NCBI GenBank assembly: GCA_003242315.1 | Contig: QGUY01000256.1 | Location: 1 to 5,689 of the forward strand | Reading direction: 5' to 3' | Source: Bacteroidota bacterium | GTDB taxonomy: Bacteria > Bacteroidota > Bacteroidia > Cytophagales > Cyclobacteriaceae | Length of the DNA stretch: 5,689 bases | Shown here: positions 1-5,689 of the stretch, one piece after another | How positions within the stretch are numbered: position 1 is the stretch's first letter | Layout: each line of letters opens with the position of its first letter | Translations under genes and position numbers: made by a program | Notes under the pieces: generated by a model | The model's input: only the letters and a program-made list of their open reading frames with translations | The model's database searches: none | Told to the model about the DNA's origin: nothing

Positions 1-103
1 ACGGATAAGAGATTTTAGAACGGTTCGTTGGCTCCGAAAAGTGTATAAAAAACAAGATAATAGGAAGAACAAGTTGATTTATGTTAGGTTGAAAAGTTAG
101 CAG

Positions 104-119
104 TGTTGGAGTGTTGAAG
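104..119 (+). repeat. Two tandem octamers, TGTTGGAG and TGTTGAAG
   Basis: Two consecutive 8-bp units, TGTTGGAG (104-111) and TGTTGAAG (112-119), differ at one base. The same unit occurs three times at 4723-4746, in the other main spacer. In both places the array is preceded by AG and followed by TTG and then GCG or CCG, so the match extends a little beyond the units. No function is evident. It may belong to a short intergenic repeat family of this genome. Confidence 0.6.
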
Positions 120-142
120 TTGGCGTAACTTCGCTCAGCAAC
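119..142 (-). repeat. Degenerate copy of the palindromic intergenic repeat
   Basis: Read on the minus strand, this segment contains CTGAGCGAAGT, close to the CTGAGCGTAGTCGAAG core of the two clear copies at 265-298 and 332-359. It is flanked by short complementary arms (GTTG at 119-122, CAAC at 139-142). It is in the opposite orientation and has lost several core bases, so membership in the family is an inference. Confidence 0.35.
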
Positions 143-171
143 CTTGTTTATTCAATAAGGATAAGAGTCTG

Positions 172-183
172 GGGTGATCACCC
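172..183. repeat. Perfect 12-bp palindrome GGGTGATCACCC
   Basis: The sequence equals its own reverse complement over 12 bases, centred on TGATCA; the next base pair outward (G171/A184) breaks the symmetry. A palindrome of this size could be a site for a dimeric DNA-binding protein. However, it lies about 375 bases upstream of the nearest start codon and no regulator gene is in view, so an operator role is speculative. Confidence 0.35.
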
Positions 184-264
184 AACAAAATAGACTACCA
201 GAGGAATTAGAGTCTTATTCTTATTTTTCTTGTTCCCCACCTCCGCTAAATGATCGTGGTCTAA

Positions 265-298
265 TTTCGGTGACTGAGCGTAGTCGAAGTCACCGAAA
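265..298. repeat. Palindromic intergenic repeat, copy 1 (11-bp perfect stem)
   Basis: TTTCGGTGACT (265-275) and AGTCACCGAAA (288-298) are exact reverse complements and enclose the 12-base loop GAGCGTAGTCGA (276-287). The same loop recurs exactly at 341-352 with a different stem. A conserved loop with covarying arms is typical of dispersed palindromic elements. No T-tract follows, so a terminator role is not supported. Confidence 0.75.
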
Positions 299-331
299 GA
301 TTGATACACCAATTATAGTATGTGTCAACAC

Positions 332-359
332 CCGGAGGCTGAGCGTAGTCGAAGCCCGG
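332..359. repeat. Palindromic intergenic repeat, copy 2
   Basis: It carries the identical 12-base loop GAGCGTAGTCGA (341-352). The arms are CCGGAGGCT (332-340) and AGCCCGG (353-359), which pair as seven base pairs if two bases (AG, 336-337) bulge out. The arms differ in sequence from copy 1 but keep the inverted-repeat layout. It lies about 200 bases upstream of the GH127 start. Confidence 0.7.
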
Positions 360-557
360 TTCAAAAGTTTTCCCCGGACAATAGTGATTTGTGATTTTAG
401 ATTTGATTGCTTCGAACACGGTTTTCGGCCGGAGTAGACGCGTCAATTCTTAAACAGCACGTCAATCGGAGGACCGAATCGAAAATCGGAATTCCAGATT
501 ATGGTACCTTAGTAAATAATTGTTATTTTAACACTTAATTTTCTAAGGTTACGTACA

Positions 558-2522
558 ATGACATATCTTCGAAAACTCAGCTTACTCGTCGTCGCCGTGT
601 TGCTCTTGAGTTGCTCGGGAAGGGAAACGACATCAGAGACTCAACAGCATAACGATTATCCATATCAAACCGTAGACATCCGATCCATTCGGCTTACGGA
701 CAACTTCTGGTTGCCGCGGATTCAGACGATTCAGGAAAAAACTATCGCGTACGCGCTTGAGAAGTGTCGGGAAGAAGGACGCTTCGACAACTTCCTTATC
801 GCGGGCGGGCAAATGGAAGGCAACGTTCGTGGCTACATGCCCTTTGACGACACAGACGTATATAAGATCATTGAAGGTGCTTCCAATTCGCTGATCAGCG
901 CGCCCAATCCTGAACTGGATGCGTTACTTGACTCGCTCATTGCCATCATCGCCGTGGGTCAGGAAGAAGACGGCTACCTGACAACCTGGCGCACCATTAA
1001 CCCTGCCAAGCCGCCGGCAAGGTGGGTGGCGGTTGAAAAAGGAACACGCTGGGAATCACTCGGAGCAAGTCATGAACTTTACAACAGCGGGCACTTGTTC
1101 GAAGCTGCCGCGGTTCACCACCTGGCCACGGGTAAGCGAAACTTTCTCGATATCGCCCTGAAAAATGCCGACCTGCTGGTGAAGACCTTTGGTCCTGGTA
1201 AACTCACGATACCTCCCGGTCATCAAATCGTGGAAACTGGTCTCATCAAACTTTATCGCATCACAGGTAACGAGGATTATCTTAAACTGGCCAAATACTT
1301 TCTTGACATTCGAGGTGATTCAACGACGCACAAGCTATACGGCCCGTATAGTCAGGACCATATCCCCGTCACTCAACAGCGCGAGGTTGTTGGCCACGCC
1401 GTTCGTGCAGTGTATATGTACGCGGGCATGACTGATATCGCTGCGCTCTACCACGACACCACCTACCTTAATGCGGTACACGCACTTTGGGATAACACCG
1501 TCTCAAAAAAGATGTACATAACCGGGGGCATAGGATCAAGGCACGATGGTGAGTCATTCGGCAGCGACTACGAACTGCCGAACCTTACAGCCTACAACGA
1601 AACGTGCGCGGCAATCGGCAACGTGTGGTGGAACCATCGCCTCTTTTTGCTGGAAGGAGATGTAAAGTACTTCGATGTGATCGAGCGCACGCTGTATAAC
1701 GGGCTCATTTCAGGATTGTCGCTAAGTGGCACTGAGTTCTTCTATCCCAATGCGTTGGAATCCGACGGTGTTTACAAGTTTAACCAGGGAGCATGTACGA
1801 GGAAGTCGTGGTTCGATTGCTCCTGCTGTCCCACTAACCTGATCCGATTCCTTCCTTCGCTCCCGGGTCTCATCTACGCGACTCGTGAAGACACTTTGTA
1901 TGTCAACCTGTACGCGGCTAGCGAGGCTGACATCGAGATGCCCGGAGGAAAGGTCAGGGTTACACAGACTACCGATTATCCCTGGGATGGTCGCGTGAGC
2001 ATGGCCATCAATCCCGAGAAAGAAGGAGAATTCACGATCCGGTTACGCATCCCCGGATGGGCACGCAATGAAGTGCTGCCGGGCGGACTATATCAATACG
2101 CCGACAACCATAGCGTCGACTGGTCAGTGTCGGTAAATGACGAAACCCTGGCTACATCGACTGCCGATGGTTATGTTACTATCCGGCGTGTATGGCGTGC
2201 AGGCGATTCTATTACAATGAATTTTGATATGCGTGTACGACGCGTTGTTGCGGACGATCGCGTCGAAGAAGACCGTGGGAAGGTCGCGCTCGAATTGGGG
2301 CCGCTCGTGTACGCTGTTGAACAGGTCGACAACCCACACATCGACAAGGTAGCTGCACCTCCGGATGCCTCCTACGCCGTGGCAGATCGGAGCGAACTTT
2401 TAGGCGGTGTGAAAGTCATCACAGCAGGGAGCGATACCCAAAACTTTGTTGCTATCCCTTACTACGCCTGGTCGAACCGTGGAATCGGGAAAATGAAAGT
2501 TTGGCTGCCCGAGGCGCTCTAA
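558..2522 (+). CDS. GH127/DUF1680 beta-L-arabinofuranosidase-like lipoprotein
   Basis: This 654-residue protein belongs to the DUF1680 glycoside hydrolases (GH127, possibly the related GH146). Characterised members release beta-L-arabinofuranose, or in some cases other rare sugars, from plant glycans. Residues 1-19 form a lipoprotein signal peptide with lipobox LLSC (lipid-modified Cys19), so it should be anchored in the envelope. An alpha-helical barrel domain fills most of the protein and is followed by beta-sandwich domains from about residue 455. The active site appears complete when compared with HypBA1 of Bifidobacterium: Glu348 and Cys350 (NETC), then Cys423-Cys424 (CSCC), match its zinc ligands and nucleophile; Glu332 matches the proposed acid/base; His280 and Tyr396 keep the expected spacing. 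The C-terminal IPYYAWSNRG segment is typical. Only a weak AAGG precedes the ATG, and the signal peptide fixes the start. No SusC/SusD pair or other hydrolase is in view, so the substrate is open. Confidence 0.95.
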   Translation: MTYLRKLSLLVVAVLLLSCSGRETTSETQQHNDYPYQTVDIRSIRLTDNFWLPRIQTIQEKTIAYALEKCREEGRFDNFLIAGGQMEGNVRGYMPFDDTDVYKIIEGASNSLISAPNPELDALLDSLIAIIAVGQEEDGYLTTWRTINPAKPPARWVAVEKGTRWESLGASHELYNSGHLFEAAAVHHLATGKRNFLDIALKNADLLVKTFGPGKLTIPPGHQIVETGLIKLYRITGNEDYLKLAKYFLDIRGDSTTHKLYGPYSQDHIPVTQQREVVGHAVRAVYMYAGMTDIAALYHDTTYLNAVHALWDNTVSKKMYITGGIGSRHDGESFGSDYELPNLTAYNETCAAIGNVWWNHRLFLLEGDVKYFDVIERTLYNGLISGLSLSGTEFFYPNALESDGVYKFNQGACTRKSWFDCSCCPTNLIRFLPSLPGLIYATREDTLYVNLYAASEADIEMPGGKVRVTQTTDYPWDGRVSMAINPEKEGEFTIRLRIPGWARNEVLPGGLYQYADNHSVDWSVSVNDETLATSTADGYVTIRRVWRAGDSITMNFDMRVRRVVADDRVEEDRGKVALELGPLVYAVEQVDNPHIDKVAAPPDASYAVADRSELLGGVKVITAGSDTQNFVAIPYYAWSNRGIGKMKVWLPEAL

Positions 2523-2600
2523 CGATCTGACCGTCAGGTACTCGCTGCCGAAGCACAGTGTACTACGACTGAACGGCTCACACCGCCCCGCAAGGATGTA

Positions 2601-2631
2601 TTTGGAATGTGGGTTAGGGTTCCTATATTGG
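2601..2631 (+). promoter_or_regulatory. Candidate Bacteroidota-type promoter for the small secreted protein
   Basis: TTTG at 2601-2604 is followed, after exactly 19 bases, by TATATTGG at 2624-2631. The latter matches five of the six fixed positions of the TAnnTTTG -7 box used by the primary sigma factor in Bacteroidota. Transcription would start near 2638, giving a leader of about 35 nt before the ATG at 2672. It lies in the 149-bp gap after the GH127 gene, where I see no clear terminator. Confidence 0.5.
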
Positions 2632-2671
2632 AAGAATAACCCATTGTCTACGCTTTAATCCAAACAACCCC

Positions 2672-3016
2672 ATGAAGCTCATTCGTGTCGTTATGGCTGC
2701 GGCGCTCGCATGCTGCATCCAGGTTTGTGTGGCGCAGGAGAGCGCTTACGCCAGCGAAAATTCCAGAAACCTTTCCACTGAACCCAGCCCCCTGCTCGTT
2801 CTCAAAATTGGAGATGAGGTAACGGTGCTGTATCCCGATCTTTACGAAACGCCCCGGCTTAATTCCATAGATTCAAACTGGATCAAGTCCATCGAACTCA
2901 TCGGACCCGAGGAAAGCGTGAGGCTTTACGGCAAGGAGGGACGTGATGGAGCTATAGTTCTCGAGTTCAAGGAGGGCCTTTTCCTCGCTCGCGAGACGCT
3001 GATTCGACGGAAGTAA
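2672..3016 (+). CDS. Small secreted protein with a TonB-plug-like C-terminal segment
   Basis: This is a 114-residue protein of unknown function. Residues 1-21 look like a signal peptide: basic start (K2, R5), hydrophobic core, and a VCVA|Q end that suits signal peptidase I. C14 and C15 lie in the hydrophobic stretch, but the lipobox is poor, so I favour a soluble periplasmic or secreted protein. Residues 22-40 are polar linker. Residues 70-101 (W-IKSIELIG, then RLYGKEGRDGAIVLEFKEG) resemble the end of TonB-dependent receptor plug domains (I-x-SI-x-VL, LYG-x-x-G-x-x-GVI-x-x-T-K). The same pattern appears in plug-like segments at the end of some Bacteroidota envelope proteins. There is no beta-barrel, so it is not a receptor. 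It has its own promoter candidate, and its TAA directly abuts the convergent glnS stop. The gene is probably real because signal peptide, promoter and motif agree. The function is not known. Confidence 0.75.
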   Translation: MKLIRVVMAAALACCIQVCVAQESAYASENSRNLSTEPSPLLVLKIGDEVTVLYPDLYETPRLNSIDSNWIKSIELIGPEESVRLYGKEGRDGAIVLEFKEGLFLARETLIRRK

Positions 3017-4678
3017 TTATTTCTTCCCTCCTCCCCAGGTATCGCGCAATGTAACAGTGCGGTTAAACACCAGCTTGTCATCCGTCGACGAAGTGTCGAG
3101 GCAAAAGTATCCTTTGCGCAGAAACTGGTAGCGTTTCGCTGAAGTTCGGGCCGTGAGCAATTCTGGTTCGCCGTAGGCTTTTTCTATGATGGTAAGCGAG
3201 TCCGGGTTGATGTAGTCCGTAAAGTCGCCTTCCCCCTCGTCCGGGTTTTCCACCTTGAACAACCGGTCGTACAGTCGCACCTCAACCTCAACGGCATGAG
3301 GTATGCTTACCCAATGTATTGTTCCCTTGACCTGTACGCCGGAGGTGTCGGCACCGCTTCGACTCTCGGGCAGATAACTGCAGCGGAGTTCCACCACGTT
3401 TCCTGAAGAATCCTTGATCACTTCGTCGCAGCGGACAATGTACGCACTCTTCAGACGCACCATCTGCCCGGGGGCCAGCCGGAAGTACTTCCTGGGTGGA
3501 TTTTCCATAAAATCCTCCCGTTCGATATAGAGTTCACGACTGAATGGCACGGGGCGCGTACCTCCATTGTCTGCTTCAGGGTTATTTTCGCTTTCCAGCA
3601 TCTCGGTCTTTCCTTCCGGATAGTTGGTGATGACCAGCTTGAGCGGATCGAACACCACCATCCTCCGCTCGGCGACCTTGTTGAGGTGTTCGCGTACGCA
3701 AAATTCAAGGAGGCCGACGTCAATTACATTATCGCGCCGCGCTACACCAACCCTTTCGCAAAAGTCGCGGATACTTTCCGGCGTATAGCCTCGACGACGC
3801 ATTCCGCTTATGGTCGGCATGCGTGGATCATCCCAACCCGCGACATGACCTTCGTTTACCAGGCGAAGAAGTTTGCGCTTGCTCATGACGGTGTAGTTCA
3901 TGTTGAGCCGCGCAAATTCATATTGCTTTGAAGGATAGATTTCGAGCTTTTCAATGAACCAGTCGTACAACTCCCTGTGTGGAACAAATTCCAATGTGCA
4001 AATGCTGTGGGTGATTTGTTCGATTGCGTCTGACTGCCCATGCGCAAAGTCGTACATGGGGTAAATACACCACTTGTCCCCCGTTCTGTGATGATGCGCA
4101 TGCTTGATGCGATACATTATAGGATCGCGCATGTGCATGTTGGGATGCGCCATGTCGATCTTGGCCCGAAGTACCTTTTCGCCGTCGCGATACTTACCCG
4201 CGCGCATGGCGGCAAACAATTCCAGGTTCTCCTCAACGCTTCGCGACCGATATGGACTTTCGGTTCCTGGTGTCGTTGGCGTACCCTTTTGTGCGGCAAT
4301 CTCTTCACTAGTGCTATCGTCAACGTACGCGAGGCCTTTCCGGATCAATTTGACGGCAAACTCATAGAGTTGTTCAAAATAGTCGGACGCGTACCGCTCG
4401 CGGTGCCATTGGAATCCCAGCCAGCGGATATCTTCCTTGATGCTTTCGACATATTCCGTTTCCTCGGTGACCGGGTTGGTGTCATCGAATCGCAGGTTTG
4501 TCTCCCCACCGTAGGTCGCCGCCAGTCCAAAATTCAAACAAATGCTCTTTGCGTGACCTATATGCAGATAGCCGTTAGGCTCCGGCGGAAAGCGGGTGAT
4601 GATCTTTTCGTATTTGCCTTCCCTGAGGTCGCGTTCCACGATTTCCTCAATGAAGTTCAGGCTTCGCACTTCTGCCAT
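3017..4678 (-). CDS. glnS: Glutaminyl-tRNA synthetase
   Basis: This cytoplasmic class I synthetase charges tRNA-Gln with glutamine, using ATP. At 553 residues it is almost the length of E. coli GlnRS. The HIGH signature lies in PPEPNGYLHIGHAK (31-44) and the KMSKS-type loop is VMSKRKL (264-270). LRFDDTNP (62-69) and YPMYDFAHGQSDAIEQITHS (206-225) are GlnRS hallmarks. The Asp in FDD and Tyr209 correspond to the E. coli residues (Asp66, Tyr211) that hold the glutamine side chain, which separates it from GluRS. The catalytic core is followed by the beta-barrel anticodon-binding region from about residue 340 to the end. The ATG at 4676-4678 gives the usual N-terminus; no Shine-Dalgarno is seen, and a -7 box lies 22-29 bases upstream. 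The gene is intact. Its 3' end meets the small secreted-protein gene tail to tail with no spacer. Confidence 0.98.
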   Translation of the reverse strand: MAEVRSLNFIEEIVERDLREGKYEKIITRFPPEPNGYLHIGHAKSICLNFGLAATYGGETNLRFDDTNPVTEETEYVESIKEDIRWLGFQWHRERYASDYFEQLYEFAVKLIRKGLAYVDDSTSEEIAAQKGTPTTPGTESPYRSRSVEENLELFAAMRAGKYRDGEKVLRAKIDMAHPNMHMRDPIMYRIKHAHHHRTGDKWCIYPMYDFAHGQSDAIEQITHSICTLEFVPHRELYDWFIEKLEIYPSKQYEFARLNMNYTVMSKRKLLRLVNEGHVAGWDDPRMPTISGMRRRGYTPESIRDFCERVGVARRDNVIDVGLLEFCVREHLNKVAERRMVVFDPLKLVITNYPEGKTEMLESENNPEADNGGTRPVPFSRELYIEREDFMENPPRKYFRLAPGQMVRLKSAYIVRCDEVIKDSSGNVVELRCSYLPESRSGADTSGVQVKGTIHWVSIPHAVEVEVRLYDRLFKVENPDEGEGDFTDYINPDSLTIIEKAYGEPELLTARTSAKRYQFLRKGYFCLDTSSTDDKLVFNRTVTLRDTWGGGKK

Positions 4679-4699
4679 AAAATCGTTTTCTCAGCCCTG

Positions 4700-4707
4700 C
4701 AAAGGTA
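4700..4707 (-). promoter_or_regulatory. Candidate -7 box of the glnS promoter
   Basis: On the minus strand the bases read TACCTTTG, an exact match to the Bacteroidota -7 consensus TAnnTTTG. Transcription would start near 4693, leaving a leader of about 15 nt before the glnS ATG. No TTTG or TTG occurs about 19 bases further upstream; that position falls in the octamer repeat at 4723-4746. The assignment therefore rests on the -7 box and its location. Confidence 0.45.
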
Positions 4708-4722
4708 AAAATTGTGCCGAAG

Positions 4723-4746
4723 TGTTGATGTGTTGATGTGTTGAAG
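4723..4746 (+). repeat. Three tandem octamers, TGTTGATG, TGTTGATG, TGTTGAAG
   Basis: Three consecutive 8-bp units lie at 4723-4730, 4731-4738 and 4739-4746. The first two are identical and the third differs at one base. A two-copy version occurs at 104-119 with similar flanks (AG before, TTG then C or G, CG after). Here the array starts 15 bases upstream of the glnS -7 box, so it covers where the -33 element would lie. A change in copy number could alter glnS promoter strength, but this is only inferred. Confidence 0.65.
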
Positions 4747-4858
4747 TTGCCGCCCAGGCCGTTGTTGTACCCATGGGCTGACGGATGACCCAGGTTTAGG
4801 AGGCTATTCAAACGTTTTCCGACTTAGAGACAAAAGACCACTGTGTCTCGCATGGGCT

Positions 4859-4905
4859 CGACAGCTCTTTTTTTCGTACTCCTGTAAGAGTACCTGAGCT
4901 TGTCG
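4859..4905. repeat. Nested imperfect hairpin between the peptidase gene and glnS
   Basis: The outer arms CGACAGCTC (4859-4867) and GAGCTTGTCG (4896-4905) pair over nine bases with one bulged T. Inside lies a perfect six-base stem, GTACTC (4876-4881) with GAGTAC (4888-4893), around a six-base loop. In the peptidase transcript it forms about 12 nt after the stop codon, so it could protect or end the 3' end. There is no U-tract after the stem: the run of seven T on the plus strand (4868-4874) lies inside the structure and reads as A in that transcript. A classical intrinsic terminator is therefore not supported. The right arm region, CTGAGCTTGTCG (4894-4905), resembles the repeat core at 265-359. 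Confidence 0.45.
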
Positions 4906-4916
4906 CCCTCTTGAAG

Positions 4917-5689
4917 TCATTCACTCATTACTTCCAGGCCCAGTGACCTCATGAATGCCTCGTTGTTCGGTTCACGGCCCAGGAATTCTTTGACCAGGTT
5001 GATGGGTTCTTCGGAGCCTCCTTTGGCGAGGATGATGTTACGGTAACGAAGGCCAGTGGCTTGGTCGAGAATACCGTTTTGCTCGAAGATGGAGAACATG
5101 TCTTCCGCATAGACACGGGACCACAAGTAGCCGTAGTAGCTGGCACCATACCCATACAGGTGACCAAATGCTGCGGGGAAGTGGGTGCCTTCGACGTATG
5201 CGTAGTGCCTGATCTGCTCGGTGAGATCACGTACAACATCGTCGATGCTTGTAGTTTCATCGAACGGGTCGAAGCGGTCGTGGTACGTCATGTCAAGCAT
5301 GCCATAAAAAATCTGCGTTTCGGTGGCGAGTCCGGAACCTACATTTTTTGCGGCGAGCATTTTGTCGAACAACTCTTTCGGGAGGGGCTCGCCTGTCTTA
5401 TAGTGTTTCGCAAAGAGCTTCAGCGACTCATAGCTCCAGATCCAGTTTTCAAAAATCTGCGAAGGTGCTTCGACGAAGTCGCGCGCTACCTGGGTTCCTG
5501 CCTGCGCGCTGAGCTCGGCGGTGGTCAGCATTTGATGCAACACATGGCCAAATTCGTGGAAGAATGTCTCCACCTGGCTATGCGGCATGAGCGAAGGCCT
5601 GTCGGCCATAGGAGCAGGGAAGTTGCAGACCAGGGTTGCATTGGGAATCTGGTAACCCTGCGGTGTATTTTTTCCCATGATCATCCCGA
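4917..5689 (-). CDS. M3-family (thimet-type) zinc oligopeptidase, C-terminal part
   Basis: This is the last roughly 257 codons of a metallo-oligopeptidase that hydrolyses short peptides; the start lies beyond the right edge. The ATG at 5682-5684 is internal, since the frame stays open to the edge and family members have about 650-700 residues. Counting from that Met, the zinc motif HEFGH is at 43-47 and the third ligand, Glu72 in FVEAPSQ, lies 29 residues after the first His, as in mammalian thimet oligopeptidase (His473, Glu502). ANFTKP-like NFPAP, RDFVEAPSQ, ENW-W, YYGYLWS, GGSEE and FLGREP also match the thimet type better than E. coli Dcp or oligopeptidase A as I recall them. Tyr183 and Tyr186 match the substrate-binding tyrosines. 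The loop between His175 and Tyr183 is one residue shorter than in thimet oligopeptidase. Localisation is unknown because the N-terminus is missing. It lies upstream of glnS on the same strand, 238 bp away. Confidence 0.95.
   Translation of the reverse strand, partial: GMIMGKNTPQGYQIPNATLVCNFPAPMADRPSLMPHSQVETFFHEFGHVLHQMLTTAELSAQAGTQVARDFVEAPSQIFENWIWSYESLKLFAKHYKTGEPLPKELFDKMLAAKNVGSGLATETQIFYGMLDMTYHDRFDPFDETTSIDDVVRDLTEQIRHYAYVEGTHFPAAFGHLYGYGASYYGYLWSRVYAEDMFSIFEQNGILDQATGLRYRNIILAKGGSEEPINLVKEFLGREPNNEAFMRSLGLEVMSE

Larger units (their letters stand above)
1..557. other. Gene-free stretch with repeats, upstream of the GH127 gene
   Basis: No convincing gene is visible here. The only long open frame, 174-437 (+), reads through two palindromic repeats, and its translation (TERSRSH, LSVVEA) is what such repeats give in that frame, so I treat it as spurious. 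A plus-strand frame is open from the left edge (from base 2) to a TAG at 98-100; it could be the last 32 codons of an upstream gene, but it is too short to judge. The stretch holds an octamer repeat, a degenerate repeat copy, a 12-bp palindrome and two clear palindromic repeats, each listed separately. The last 100 bases before the GH127 start are AT-rich and probably contain its promoter. TAATTTTC at 536-543 resembles a Bacteroidota -7 box, but I find no TTTG at the right distance, so no promoter is called. Confidence 0.7.

Noticed and set aside
2..100. Plus-strand frame open from the left edge to a TAG, possibly the tail of an upstream gene
   Set aside because: Only 32 codons are visible and an open run of this length is not rare by chance. 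The Lys/Arg-rich translation gives no recognisable family. It would need sequence to the left.
174..437. Plus-strand open frame of 87 codons
   Set aside because: It runs through both palindromic repeats, its translation is low-complexity repeat-derived (TERSRSH, LSVVEA), and there is no start-site signal or recognisable domain.
261..446. Minus-strand open frame of 61 codons over the same repeats
   Set aside because: It covers the same repeats on the opposite strand, and nothing in it resembles a protein family.
505..543. Possible promoter boxes ahead of GH127 (TACCTTAG at 505-512, TAATTTTC at 536-543)
   Set aside because: Each matches five of six -7 positions, but neither has a TTTG or TTG at about 19 bases upstream, so neither can be preferred.
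2526..2536. CTGACCGTCAG inverted repeat just after the GH127 stop as a terminator
   Set aside because: The arms are separated by a single base, so a hairpin with a proper loop would keep only a few pairs, and no T-tract follows.
4040..4708. Long (222-codon) plus-strand open frame antisense to glnS
   Set aside because: It lies almost wholly inside the glnS coding sequence, whose every conserved motif is on the other strand. Such mirror frames arise from codon bias. No signal peptide, domain or promoter supports it.
1..5689. CRISPR array, insertion sequence, tRNA or rRNA gene, toxin-antitoxin or defence system
   Set aside because: I saw no regularly spaced direct repeats, transposase or integrase motifs, cloverleaf-like segments or paired small toxin/antitoxin frames anywhere in the window.

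Overview
The window looks like an ordinary chromosomal segment of a Bacteroidota bacterium. The evidence is indirect. Start codons lack clear Shine-Dalgarno sequences. Two sites fit the Bacteroidota promoter pattern (TTTG, about 19 bases, TAnnTTTG). The first gene is a lipoprotein DUF1680/GH127 sugar hydrolase of a type common in that phylum. The spacers carry CTGAGCGTAGTCGAAG-type palindromes, which I recall as frequent in Bacteroidota genomes. I cannot name a genus; Cytophagales-like is only a guess.

Layout, left to right. Positions 1-557 hold no convincing gene, but carry an octamer repeat, a perfect 12-bp palindrome and two or three copies of a palindromic intergenic repeat. Positions 558-2522 (+) encode a complete lipoprotein of the GH127 beta-L-arabinofuranosidase family with its zinc and cysteine active site intact. 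A well-spaced promoter at 2601-2631 precedes a small secreted protein of 114 residues (2672-3016, +), whose C-terminal half resembles the end of a TonB-receptor plug domain. Its stop codon abuts the stop codon of convergent glnS (3017-4678, -; glutaminyl-tRNA synthetase), with no spacer. The 238-bp spacer 4679-4916 holds a candidate -7 box for glnS, three copies of the same octamer seen near the left edge, and a nested hairpin. Positions 4917-5689 (-) are the C-terminal part of an M3-family (thimet-type) metallo-oligopeptidase that runs off the right edge.

The genes do not form a pathway: a cell-envelope sugar hydrolase, a small exported protein, a tRNA-charging enzyme and a peptidase sit side by side, and only glnS and the peptidase share a strand. 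I see no phage, CRISPR, IS, toxin-antitoxin or defence genes and no RNA gene. The points most worth a second look are the stand-alone plug-like mini-protein, the repeats shared by the two spacers, and the zero-gap convergent stops.
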